A DNA stretch of 64,000 bases from Nereocystis luetkeana (Eukaryota > Sar > Phaeophyceae > Laminariales > Laminariaceae). The translations under genes and the position numbers were made by a program. Under the pieces are notes generated by a model, which was not told where the DNA came from, ran no database searches, and saw only the letters and a program-made list of their open reading frames with translations. Numbering within the stretch: position 1 is the first letter of the stretch; every line of letters begins with the position of its first letter. This document shows, piece by piece, positions 35,701 to 46,090 of this stretch. The stretch lies in the NCBI GenBank assembly GCA_031213475.1, contig JARUPZ010000005.1:5123732-5187731 (forward strand), in the 5' to 3' direction.

Positions 35701-38700
35701 TCCCATTGCTGTCTCTGGAAGTGGCTACACCGGAAATTAAATTCACTCATTGACTCTGTCATCCATATGCAAGTCCGCCTCACAAGCGGTTCTTAGCAGG
35801 ATGCAGCTCGCCCTTCATGCGACTCGCCGGACACCTCCCGGCGCTTCGCGCTTGATGCAAGCAATGTCTGCCTGGTCGGTGAAAACCAGACCTGCTCCGT
35901 CCCGGCATTGCTTTTAGGGATGCGCAGGTCTATGGTCATACGACTACGACCATGCATGAGGTCGAGTACATCTCTCCTCAAATAGATCCCCCCCCGTCAA
36001 TAAAGTTTTTGGTGGCGTGTGTGTTCGTGTGTGCGCTCGCTTTTTGCTTTTGCGGGAAGGGGAGGCCCTACGCTGGTGAGCCCCCACATCTGCATCGGTT
36101 CCGGAGAAGACGCTCGGAACCTGGAGCGCCTGAAGGAGGTCGGGGTTACGCACGTCCTGAACTGTGCGAGGCAGCTCAACAGCGCGCACCCGAAAGAGTT
36201 CGTCCACGGGCGTCTGGAGCTCGAGGGTGAGAAAAAGCGCCGCAGCTTGCTACGTGCAGCTTGCTACCTGCGGGTACATGCAGCGCTCCCATCTGCGCGG
36301 GGTCTTATCACGCAGACGACCGTTTTTTATTTTCAATATGCCTACGTAGACGACAGCCGGCTTGCGAGGCGACCTGCAGCAGCCCCCCGAGAAGGCAGGA
36401 AGCGGTAAAGGAGGGGAAACAGCTCGTTTAGCCTCGTGCCAACAACCCTTGTTCCACGCCGCTGCGAGCCTGTCGGGAGGCCCAGACTGGGCGATACCCC
36501 CGAGAGCACATGAAGAAAGGTTTGGTTTGCTTCTTACTGTCTTTTACCACCCTGGACTGACATGGATGACCCATTGAGGTATGACTGTTAACATATGGCG
36601 GCCAATAAATTTCCGTTCCCATGCGGTACCCCATAGGCCGACTTCGTCAACATGGACACTACAGTTACCCCGACAGAGCGTATGCCACACCTCGCGAAGG
36701 CAAGTTGGGGGCGCAGGTGTTTCACGTACGACTATGATATGTATATATATATATATATAGGTTTTTTCATCTCTGCCCGCGGCACGAGGTAGGTTGGTGG
36801 TGGTGGTGGTGGTTGCCTGTCTTGGGGCAATAGTGCTACGTCTAAGTGGGATCATTATACATATTTATACACTGGTGCGGTTCAGCATGGAAGGCAGCAG
36901 AGGCGCGTGCCACGGTGGCGGCGGGAGCTTGTGGAGATGAAACTTTGTTTGTTTCCCGGTGGTTGGATCCCTGGTTCTCGATGGTGGTATGCTTTCCCGT
37001 GATGACACGGGGTCGGCGGGTGAAACAGCGCCAACATAAGCATGTGTCACAGAAATATGAGGGGGCTTTTATTTCGGATAAAATTGTGTGCGAAATCCCC
37101 TGATTTTGCGGAACAGAAGCGCCCTGCTGACGCGTGCTAGGACAAGTAGGACTGCGAGTTGGTTGACTACAAGTCGAGTACGGCTATTTTTGCGCGGAGT
37201 TCTGCGCTCTTTGGAGTCTCGCCGGCGCGTTTGTGCTTGCTCGGATTGCGTTTATTGCTGTTAATATATGTGCGACAAAAAAAAAGTTAGGTGGCATACT
37301 TCGCCAGGCCCAACTAATACCTACCAGCCGTGAAGTCCAGCCCTAGAGACAGCGGTAGCACACCCCAGGTACCAGGTACCAGGTACCAGGCAACTATTAT
37401 GAGTCTCCTCGCGTAAGGGGGGGTTCACACTATCGTTAATAGTAAGTCACAAAAAACCGACGCTTGATACAAAATACGTAGGGTTGATCCCAGTGAATAA
37501 CCCCATGACTTAGGATACCAGGTGCTAACGGTTTTATGTACTATATACTATCAATACAGTACCTGTTCTGTTTGTTCACATCTTTTCATCTGGTGAATGT
37601 AACCTATCAACACAGTACCAGGTACTGTTTTCCATGTTCTCTATTCTTCGGTCTGGCTTGTGTTGTTGTGTTCTCGTGCCCGGTACATTGGCATTTCGCT
37701 TGCTTTACCTTGATTCATTGTGCAACACGCATGGGATACATAGCGGGTAGTCCCTCAGCTGAGGAGCTCTTTCAGTCAGACATATTCGCTTTCAAGGCAA
37801 AAAAGTGCTACCTCGATGCCTTCCGCAGCACTCGTCTCTTTGTATAGTGCCGGTTTCCTTGATTAGTTTTGTGGGCGGGACGCGCCTCCTTCTGCGCTCA
37901 TTTTCAGAAATATGTCGTGATTCTAAAAACAGAACATGTGGCTTGGCCTACCCCGTCCCCCCGTCAAAGTGTCTTCACCCTCCCCCCACCCCACCCCACC
38001 CCCCCCCATCCCCCCTCTCTCTCGCTGAACGCCCCAGACACGGCCGATCAAGACCTTCACCCATTTCGGAAGCCCGGCCTTGACTTCCTGAGACACGTCG
38101 AAGGTTGTGGAGGCCGAGCTCTCGTTCACTGCATCGCGGGGTAAGCATGCCACACGACGACCAAAAACAAGTGACCCGTTTATGCCCGCTTGGGACTATA
38201 CGTACGTAAGGGCCACTACCACAGCGGCCCCTAAATTTACAGGCCCAAAATCGGGGGGGAGAGAGAGGCTTCTCAGTGTATTTATGAAGAACACGAATGT
38301 AGCATCGACGGAAAGCCTAGCCTGTCATCAACCACGCGCACTTGGAACGGACAACATTTTTGATTCACGGGGGGTGGTTCTTGAGATAAAACGTACCAAA
38401 GTGGGTGACTTGGGGGGCTTATTTTGAACCTTGTGAACTATGGCAGGGGTTTGCAACGCCTTTGAGCCCTCAAGCCGTTCGCGCCTCCGACAGACAAAAA
38501 CAGATCGTTCCCACCTCATCATCTGAACCCGTTCGAGGCAGATCCATTCCTGACCTTGTATACGTAGATGATCTGCAGCAGTAGCCGAAGGTTGCCGGGT
38601 AGGACCCGTTATAGTCCGCATGATCTACAGCAGCAGCACGTGTTTCCTGGGTTAGGTATGTACTACCGCTGTGTGCAGATCCTGCGCGACCTTTCACAGA

Positions 38701-40853
38701 GACACGCGGGGAACAAGATGATATGTCTGTAGATAGATAGATCATGATTGGTCCGAGCTGTAAAGCCTTCCTCGTTTGGCGGCATCCCCATAACTGAGGG
38801 GGCTACCCGCCGACTCTAGACCCGATGTGAGTCAAGCAGGACTTCAGGATGAACAACTACCGTTCGATAATAACTATCTATCTGACTTTATAGTGGGCGG
38901 GCCAAGCGAAGCTGGCTGGTGGCCAGCTAGCTGGCTTGCGGACTTAATTAAGTCTGACGAGAAACAGCCGAGCCACATCATCACCAGCCCTGCCCGACCG
39001 AAGGGGGGGAGGGGAGGGGCGCCCAAAAGAAAAGTAATAGTAACCCGCATAAAAAAGATCCTTCCCACAAGCAAGCGTGGAAACCCGATAGCGATCCGTC
39101 GGATAGTCGTTGGCATCTCCAGCAAACGAGTAACTACTCGTCCGGCGACTTTAACTACTGTAGTTGGTGGTTAAAGTCGTGCCGACGGATAGCTCTAGTA
39201 TTTGGACACTAGCATGGGCTAGATGCCTATCCTCAGCCCATGGGATCGGTAGCGTATCGAGCTTACAGTAGCTTCCATTTTTTTATATATCAATTTCGAT
39301 GGTTTTGGCGAGATCAGCAAAGCTCCTCATAACCTACGGAGTCGCAGGAAAAAATATTTAATATATATATGCTATCCACACACCGTAGAACGCCTTACAC
39401 ATCGAACGCACCGCATCTCCGACCCCCCATAGGCGCGGCGGGGGGGTTCGGCGCCGCTCTTATACCCCCGCCCCCCCTCGCCCTCCCCCGCCACCGTCGT
39501 CGTCGTTGTTCGCAATGGCTCTGGTATGTTATGCTGCCAAAAATAGGACACTCCTCGAGCACCTCATTTCCTACGGTAGATCGTCTTTTAGTAGTTCCTT
39601 GCCTGCCGCTGCTACTACGGGGGGCCGTAGTAAATAGGGCCAAATAGTTTTGTAAAAAATAGCTAAATGTATAGGTTTTTGTGCGTACCGTAGGTACCAT
39701 TTAGAGTGGTCCCCCGTAATAGAGGTTGTGCTGGGTCTGCACCGCTGCCACAGCGCAGATCCAACGCAGGAAACAAGCGCTAGATCATGCGGACTGTACG
39801 GGTCCCATCCGGGAACACGAGCCTGATTGTACAGCTCAGGAATGCATCTGCCCCTAAAATTATGGACGATCAATGGGAATCGATTACCTACTCTAGGTGT
39901 GAAGTAGAAACCTCACTGTATCGGCCGGGTGCCTTAGATATACGCGTGTTACAATCGTATATGCCGCATTTGGGCCTATCTCGCGTCATCGCTCTGCACC
40001 GGCTTGGCCCGTGCAGGGGACGGTGTGCGCCCCTCCCCCTCCCTTGTTGAGACTGTCAAACCGCTTCGCCGCCTCCTATCCTTGCCCACCCTCACCCCCC
40101 CCCCCTTCCCGTCCGCCACGCGCGCCCTCGTGTCCGCGACCTGCCAATCAATGCGCACGCAAACACCAGGTGCTCTCGGTCGGTGTCGATAGTGTTGCTC
40201 CATCTTATGGAAACCCATGGGATCCGGCTCAAGGCCGCGTACGAGCACGTCAGGCGCCACCGGATGATGGCCCAGCCGAACGAGGGCTTCCGGTTCCAGC
40301 TCGCGACCTTGGAGGTAACAGAAGTCGTGCATAGCAGCCGCACATACAGCCCGGCCAAACGTGCCAGCGCAACCCAGGATACGCTACAAAAACAAAAGTC
40401 CGGAACTCTACGAAACTACTTTTCCAAGGTGCACCCCCCCCCCCCCCCCCGGCCGCTACAGTGGTTGAGCCATGAATCTATCTTCCTCCTCAGTCGCTGA
40501 AATCGATGCCAAGTCGGGTGCTTCGCGCCGAGTCATCAGAGTACGAGCGCCCCCCCCCCCCCCCCCCCCGCCCGCATGCCGAACGCCTGACGTTTGGCTT
40601 CGCCGCTGGTAACAATTACCGCGGTAGAGAGGGGCTCCTTATTGTCTGAGCTCCTGGCGTGAAAAGGTCTAACATCTCTCACCCCAAACCCGTAACTCCG
40701 GAGAAGCTTGTTCCCCGCAACCCGACCGAGATTTTTCTACGAGCTACCGTAATATCCTAAAGACAAACACCACTCAGGGCGTGACTGTAAGGGGGGCGTT
40801 TGGACATTAACGCGAACACCAAGCGGCCCTTCCGCTTCCGTCTGCGGTGGTGC

Positions 40854-40888
<35 letters not shown>

Positions 40889-41523
40889 GTAGAAAAAATA
40901 AGCATCGCACTATTAAGGAGGACCGCAGTAAATAGGGCCTACGGTGCACACAAAAACCTAAATATTTCCTTATTGTTACAGACACCATTCGGTCCTAGTT
41001 ATTATGGTCCCGCGTTAATAATAACCGGTCAGAAAAATAGTGAGCAACAAACAAACAAACAAACAGACTAACAAACAAGCAAACAAACAAAGTACCGTGG
41101 CGTGAGTCTTTCGTGCTAAAGCAGTGTCTGCCCGGTCGGGTAAAGGACGGCGTGCTCCCGTCCCGACATTTCTTGTAGAGATGCGAGGGTCTATAAATGG
41201 TCAAGTACGACTACAGTGCGTACGGCCATGCATGTCTCCCGAGCCCCCCCCCCCCCACACACACACACACACACCGTCCTTCAGGAGTGGTAAAGCATAT
41301 AGTCTCCCTTCTCCGCCGCCCAACCGATAACCATTGCCTTGCCGGCCGCTTTGTTCGCTCCGTGCCGCGTCGCGTCGCCCCGAAGGTTAAGCTCTTCAGG
41401 TCGTCTTCCGTGAGCCGAGACGGAGACAGCGCTTGGGACTTCTACCGATGGAACGCGGTCAAGCAGAACGTTCCCCACCACGACCCTGACCCGCCGCGAG
41501 CTTGCGGCTGCACCGTAGGGTAG
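32798..41523 (+). CDS. Atypical dual-specificity protein phosphatase, 6 exons, 397 aa
   Basis: Exons: 32798-33340, 34602-34699, 36060-36226, 38038-38140, 40170-40314, 41386-41523. Phases agree at every junction and the total is 1194 nt. Residues 1-213 are a low-complexity Pro/Gly/Ser/basic N-terminus, probably disordered. The DSP fold starts near 215 with PHICIGSGEDARNLERLKE and VTHVLNCA. LELEDTADQDL around 266-276 supplies the likely general acid Asp. The P-loop HCIAGCSRS has nucleophile Cys301 and Arg307, followed by VSIVLLHLMETHG and the helix AAYEHVRRHR. The protein ends with a Cys-containing tail. Known of the family: DSPs hydrolyse phosphotyrosine and phosphoserine/threonine, and some act on RNA, lipid or glucan phosphates. 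No MAPK-binding or carbohydrate-binding domain is visible, so the substrate is open. The P-loop is split by a phase-2 intron after HCIAG. Confidence 0.87.
33018..33063 (+). repeat. (GGTGGC)n repeat coding poly-Gly in the phosphatase N-terminus
   Basis: GACGGTGGCGGTGGC continues as GGTGGC hexamers in frame, giving a Gly run near residues 74-88 of the phosphatase. Confidence 0.8.
34286..34401. mobile_element. MITE family 2 copy (CTACTACGGGGGACC termini)
   Basis: Left CTACTACGGGGGACCATATT pairs with right ATGGTCCCCCGTAATAGTAG. The interior has ACATAAAAACCTATATATTT. Lies in gene B intron 1. Confidence 0.75.
35159..35243 (+). pseudogene. Decayed copy 1 of phosphatase exon 3 start (inside intron 2)
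   Basis: The segment resembles the beginning of exon 3 at 36060 with its 5' intron flank. Shared blocks in the same order are gcgctc, an acceptor-like gcag, gggaggccc, acgct, a gtgag block, catctgca and a ggtcagga/ggttccgga block. A short AGTAGC-type expansion interrupts it and the reading frame is lost after about 10 codons. It lies on the same strand as gene B, about 0.9 kb upstream of the real exon. Confidence 0.55.
35305..35412 (+). pseudogene. Decayed copy 2 of phosphatase exon 3 start (inside intron 2)
   Basis: The segment matches the intron flank and first ~50 nt of exon 3: gcgtgcgcgctcgctt, then ggaaggg, aggggaggccc, acctac, gtgaccccac, catctccatcggctc. A TAG interrupts the frame where the real exon reads PTLVSPHICIGSG. 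It sits about 80 bp after copy 1, suggesting tandem duplication followed by decay of the upstream copies. Confidence 0.6.
35464..35995 (+). mobile_element. G-tract element, full copy 2 (inverted, C-tracts on + strand)
   Basis: Full-length copy in the opposite orientation, inside phosphatase intron 2. It begins C-tract, TAATATATAGGTTGGGTTGG and ends GTCGAGTACATC...C-tract at 35988-35995, only 64 bp before phosphatase exon 3. Confidence 0.8.
38505..38760. repeat. AGATC-rich dispersed repeat, inverted copy (gene B intron 4)
   Basis: Contains GAGGCAGATCCATTCCTGAC, GTCCGCATGATCTACAGCAG and GTAGATAGATAGATCATGAT, read mostly in the opposite orientation to 31500. Confidence 0.4.
39610..39724. mobile_element. 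MITE family 2 copy (gene B intron 4)
   Basis: TGCTACTACGGGGGGCCGTA to TGGTCCCCCGTAATAG. The interior is inverted relative to 34286 (TATAGGTTTTTGTGCGTACC). Confidence 0.7.
39728..39870. repeat. AGATC-rich dispersed repeat, copy (gene B intron 4)
   Basis: Contains GCGCAGATCCAACGCAGGAA, AGATCATGCGGACTGTACGG and GTCCCATCCGGGAACACG, matching 31500 and 32040 in order. Confidence 0.5.
40777..40850. mobile_element. MITE family 1-like copy, diverged (gene B intron 5)
   Basis: GGGCGTGACTGTAAGGGG at the left and CCCTTCCGCTTCCGTC at the right, with the family's internal GGACATTAACGCGAACACCA, close to that of 1528-1601. Confidence 0.45.
40852..40889 (+). repeat. (CTTA)n microsatellite
   Basis: About nine CTTA units in phosphatase intron 5, just before a MITE family 2 copy. 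Confidence 0.85.
40908..41025. mobile_element. MITE family 2 copy (gene B intron 5)
   Basis: CACTATTAAGGAGGACCGCA to TATGGTCCCGCGTTAATAAT, with interior CACACAAAAACCTAAATATT. Confidence 0.65.
41045..41092 (+). repeat. (CAAA)n-type microsatellite
   Basis: CAACAAACAAACAAACAAAC-type units with interruptions, directly after the MITE family 2 copy at 40908-41025. Confidence 0.7.
41121..41256 (+). mobile_element. G-tract element, truncated, inverted (gene B intron 5)
   Basis: From CAGTGTCTGCCCGGTCGGGT to GTACGGCCATGCATGTC, ending in a C-tract and a CA run. Confidence 0.65.
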
Positions 41524-42799
41524 ACCGTATCAGTTTTTCCACGCGAATGCTAAAATTATTATTATTATTATTATTCATAGTTTGGGTTTTTGACGGCGCC
41601 AATGACAGGCCGCGGCCGTCATCGCTCGCGCGTCATCGCTCGCTCGCTCGCTCACCCGCTCACTCGACCTATCGCGTCGCCGCCGCCGCCACCGCTCGCG
41701 CCGAGCAGGCTCCTCTTATAATGCAAGCGACTGCTATTGACAATTTCAATTTTTGATGCCCTCCTCCCCCCCACCCAACAAAAAATGGATCAATTTCGAT
41801 TTGCGTGAAGCGTCCGCCAAAACGCCGAAATACTCCTCCACTAACGCACAGACAAGGTGTTGACGCTTGTTGTAAAAAAATATGCTTATGGATATATTGA
41901 CAATAATAGTGTTGGATATCGGAGTAAAATCCGATATATCAAAATATCAAACTTTCGATATATAATATCGTTTAGACATCAAATGTGTGTTTTCCCTCTC
42001 CATTTCCCAGGCGTCCCCTGGGTGTTTTATGCTGACACTGAACGAAAAACTTCGAAGTACAGTGGTATGTACGTAGCAAATATCGGAATCGTGCGTACCG
42101 ATTAGTTTGTCTTTGTTTTTCTGGTATGATATCGTATAATATCGATATCGATTCTCGTTTGATATCCAACACCACTCTAACCGGGACTGTAAGCTCTTTT
42201 TGATATTCACATCAGAGTACAAAGGGTGCTTATCTTTCTGGTCAGATCGATAGCGCTCTACGTTTGACGCGAGTTACGGCAGGTATTGGGGGTGGAAGTT
42301 TATCGGTTAAAACGCTTTCAGACTGAGGCACTGCCCAAGAAGGCGTGCCATACACCCGACAGGGCACGCGGCTTATACCCAACAAGGCATGCCTTATCGC
42401 TGGAATAGCGTCTTGTGTTGTACAACAATGTCAATGCTATACATACATGCCTGTACAGGCTGTGGGGCTGGTTCTTGTTCGTCGGGTTAAAAACCTCACA
42501 CAAATTATTTTTTAAAATAGGGTCAGCTTGAGGCTGGGGCATATAGAGCTCCTACACTGTGATCAAGTGAGGAGCGTGATGAAAAAAATAGGTGGAGCCC
42601 TACCGCAGCACTTGGCCGGAAAAAATGTCAGTGACCCACCCTATACGCGGGGCAGGTGAAAAGGTGTATTTTTCGGAGCAAGATAGTCAGGGCCCTGCAA
42701 TCGCCCCCGTCGATGTTAAGCGTGTCAAACCGGGAGCGTCTACGGACGGGGCTCCAAGACGGGCAGCGTGCGAGGAAGGCGTTTTGTGCATGCAGTTGT

Positions 42800-43320
42800 C
42801 GGGTTGGTCAGTGGTTCTGAAGAGCGTCTTCTGATTGATCAATGGTTTCGAAGGGCGTCTTCTGATTGGTCAATAGTTTTGAAGGGAGTCTTCTGATAGG
42901 TCAATGCTTTTTGAGACGTGTTCTGATTGGTCTGAGCATTTAATGGCGTGTTCTGATTGGTCAATGCTCTTCAAGACGTCTTCCAATTGGTCAATGCTTT
43001 GAATGGCGTCCTCTGAATAGCCCCATGATTTTTATAGGCGTCTTCCGATTGAACTTTGTTTCTGATGGCGTCTTCTTATTGGTCAATGTTTTCACAGGCG
43101 TATTCTGATTGATCGATGTTTTTGAGGCGTATGATGGTGAGCCAATGTTTTTAAAGGCACGATATGACTGGTTGATACTGTAAAGGCGTTTTTCTATGGG
43201 CACTGTTTGGAACAACGTCTTCTGAGTGGTCATCTCTTTCTCAGGGCGTTTTCTCCAGTGCTCTTTGAAGCATGTTGTGACAGGTCGATGTTCTCGGAGG
43301 CGTTTCCTGATTTGGGGGGG
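42800..43320 (+). repeat. Minisatellite, ~39 bp unit, about 13 copies
   Basis: The unit is close to GGCGTCTTCTGATTGGTCAA followed by TG, a T-run and a GAA-type spacer. Copies at the left are most alike and they decay to the right. Each good copy carries ATTGG (CCAAT on the other strand). Confidence 0.8.
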
Positions 43321-44352
43321 GGGGCTCTTGGAAAACACTTTTTGATAGTATAGCGCCATCCAAAGTTACACGTCACTTTCGGTGCTTCCGTGGACTTATT
43401 TGCCGTACGTCACCGCCTGCTGTATTCATCCAAAACGTCGTGTCGATTTCTGCCCATGGGCTTTCAGTTGCCATGGCTGGCGTCGCCGCTTCGTCTATGT
43501 CTTGTCAACCACGTTTTTCCATCGAAAAAGAAAAGACACTTCAGCCTAGGGCGGCCGGAGATACCGTCTATACACCTGACTACCCGACCCCCCCCCACCC
43601 CCCAACCCTGAGAGATCGAAAAACACATGTACCAGGTACAAGTTTGTCTCTGTGTGTGGGCGGTGGGCGGTGTGATTTGGGTGTGGTGTGTGTGACAGTC
43701 GTACCAGAGAGGCGTATACCCCCAAACCAAGTCAAACAACGTAGCATGACATCACCTCTCTCGTCTAAATACGACTGATACCTGGTATTGTTCTGCTTTA
43801 CTGGCTGGTTGTGCGCTGCTGGTGCTGCATGGTCAATTTGTTAAAGGCCATACAATGCTGGCATGTACTTCGAGTCCAGTGTAGTATTTTACCGTTCCAC
43901 GGCCTAGCCAGGCATTCCATGATGTAATGTATGAGTGTCGAAGACTGCTCGCGATTTTTCCGACAGTGGCCGTACGGGACTATGACCGAAGCAGGTAGGC
44001 AGGCGAGGTGTCAAATGACACCAGGCGCGGTCTGCGGTTGGTTTCCCTGACGGACTATCATTGCAAGGGCCTGTAGATCTGTCTGTTTTGACCCGTCCGA
44101 GTTCGGTGGCCTATTACAATGTGCCGAATCGAGAAAAGAACGCCCTCAGCATGACATGCCGCGCCGCTTATCATTGATCTTCGTTAATCCCACCAGATTG
44201 TGCGTCGTTCGTATCTCCTTTGCACCGCTCACTAGTGCTGCAGTCGCTGTCACTACGCGCTGTGGCCTGTATAGGTCGCCGCCCAGTAAGTATCACCAGT
44301 ACTAGTACTACGGAAGGCTCAGGGAAGGGGGGGCGGCTCTCTACCGTCCCCT

Positions 44353-44907
44353 GGGGGGGGGGGGGGGGGTGTGCTCGATAGGAAAAATGTACTCGATCTC
44401 ATGCATGGCCGTAGTCGTATGACCATAGACCCTCGCATCCCTACAATGCCGGGACGGAGCATGTCGGGTTTTCACCGACCAGGCAGACATTGCTTGCACC
44501 AAGCGCGAAGCGCCGGGAGGTGTCTGGCGAGTCGCATGAAGGGTGAGCTGCATCCTACTAAGAACCGCTTCTGAGGCGGACTTGCATATGGACGACAGCT
44601 TCAATGAGTTGATTTAATTTCCGGTGTAGGCATTTCCAGAGACAGCAATGGGAGCACTATGTAACTGTCTCTTGGGTGCCTTACCTTGAACACTACGTGA
44701 TACGATCATTCCCACTTGTGCGAAGCAAAGGTTGTTTGTCTTGCACAAATGATCTAACCCGACAACCAGCTGTGGGCGACCGCCAAAAAAAAAAAAAAAA
44801 CGGTACCCTGATTGTTTAGCTCACGTCGTGAGCGGCATGTTTTACAGTGTCGTTGCCAACCGACGCCAACCCAACCTATATATAAAATAGGGGGGGAGGG
44901 GGGGGGG
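44353..44907 (-). mobile_element. G-tract element, full copy 3
   Basis: Full copy with a short duplication at the constant end (TGCTCGATAGGAAAAATGTACTCGATC), the variant also seen at 52708 and 54154. The right end is ACCTATATATAAAATAG followed by a G-tract. Confidence 0.8.
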
Positions 44908-45139
44908 CTATCTACGGCCCCCTGTGTTCAGTTTTAAATAGTTATTGTACGGGCGTAGAGCGAGGGGACGGTGTCAAGTACCCCCCTCCCCCCCCCCTGT
45001 CGGGAGGGTGAAAATTGGATAATTCGACCTGACTGAGGTGTCGAAAAAACTATCCGGCCGCACCTGCCTCAGCTGTGGGGTCGATTGTTCTTCGTCGAAA
45101 CTCATGTTTGCAAAGCTTGCGTGTCACATACCAGTACCG

Positions 45140-45228
45140 CTCTGGACGTGAATATAGATAAGGGCCGATTTTTCCTGCGGAAAGAATTAATGTAAAAAAA
45201 AACTCCTTACATTTCCGCCCGGAGGACC
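45140..45228. mobile_element. MITE family 1 copy, diverged
   Basis: CTCTGGACGTGAATATAGAT at the left and CTCCTTACATTTCCGCCCGG at the right form the terminal pair. Confidence 0.55.
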
Positions 45229-45582
45229 ACAGGACTTCATCAAGGGTATACCGGTAGAAAGCCTCCCGATCGATGGAAAAAGGGCTCGTCATCTGGGATT
45301 CGAAGGTTCGAGGGAACCGTGTCGCCCTTTGCGATGAGGCGAGAGGGAGTCTTTTCAGCGCCCCTCCCCCCCCCCCCCCCCCCGCCTTCCCGTGTCTTGG
45401 GGCCCTTAGGAAGCACCACGGAGACACCTTGACCCATGGAATTGTGTCCGGGCTTTTGTGTTTTTCTCTTGTGTTTTTTTGTTCATCTCATGTATTATTG
45501 TGTTTTGTTCTTCTTCTCTCTCTCCTTCCTACTACTGCTGTAGTAGTCGTGACTCAGATCCGAGGTCACATGGCAGGGCTCT

Positions 45583-45775
45583 CCTCCTCCTCTTCCTCCT
45601 CCTCCTCCTCCTCCTCCTCCTCCTCCTCCTCCTCCTCCTCCTCCTCCTCCTCCTCCTCTTCCTCCTCCTCCTCCTCCTCCTCCTCCTCCTCCTCCTCCTC
45701 CTCCTCCTCCTCCTCCTCTTCCTCCTCCTCCTCCTCCTCCCCCCCCCTCCTCCCCCTCCTCCTCCTCCCCGCTAC
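45583..45775 (+). repeat. (TCC)n microsatellite, about 190 bp
   Basis: Nearly pure TCC triplets with a few CTT interruptions and a C-rich end. It is open in several frames (poly-Ser, poly-Leu, and poly-Glu on the other strand), so these ORFs are not evidence of genes. Confidence 0.9.
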
Positions 45776-46000
45776 GGCACGGTACATCCCTAGCGTTTTT
45801 AACGCGAGAAGGGTCGGTTCGCAGCGAGCGTTCTTCCCTCCTTATACTCGCGTCGGATTTTAGCGTTGGCGTTCAAACGTTTATCAAATTCGGCTGTCAG
45901 GTGAGGTGTAGAGCGGCTCCTGAGGTGGGGGCCCTGGGGCCTAAAGAAAGGAAACTGCAGATGCATCCCCTGCCACGTGATGGCACGGGTCTAACATGAA

Positions 46001-46090
46001 CCTTTTACGGCTGCAGTCTCGTTTTTACCGACAAACTACTTAGAATTCGAGTGATTTGTCCCCAAAACGGGACTGCAGTCCTGGAAGGGG
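46001..46090. mobile_element. MITE family 3 copy (CCTTTTA..TGCAGTC termini)
   Basis: CCTTTTACGGCTGCAGTCTC pairs with GGGACTGCAGTCCTGGAAGG. The shared core is ACAAACTACTTAGAATTCGA followed by TTGTCCCCAAAACGGGA. Confidence 0.7.

Noticed and set aside
43440-43778. Short plus-strand frame starting SISAHGLSVAMAGVAASS
   Set aside because: Looks like a transit peptide by composition, but no splice sites or downstream exons could be joined to it.
45273-45863. Poly-Ser/poly-Leu open frames
   Set aside because: Produced entirely by the TCC microsatellite.
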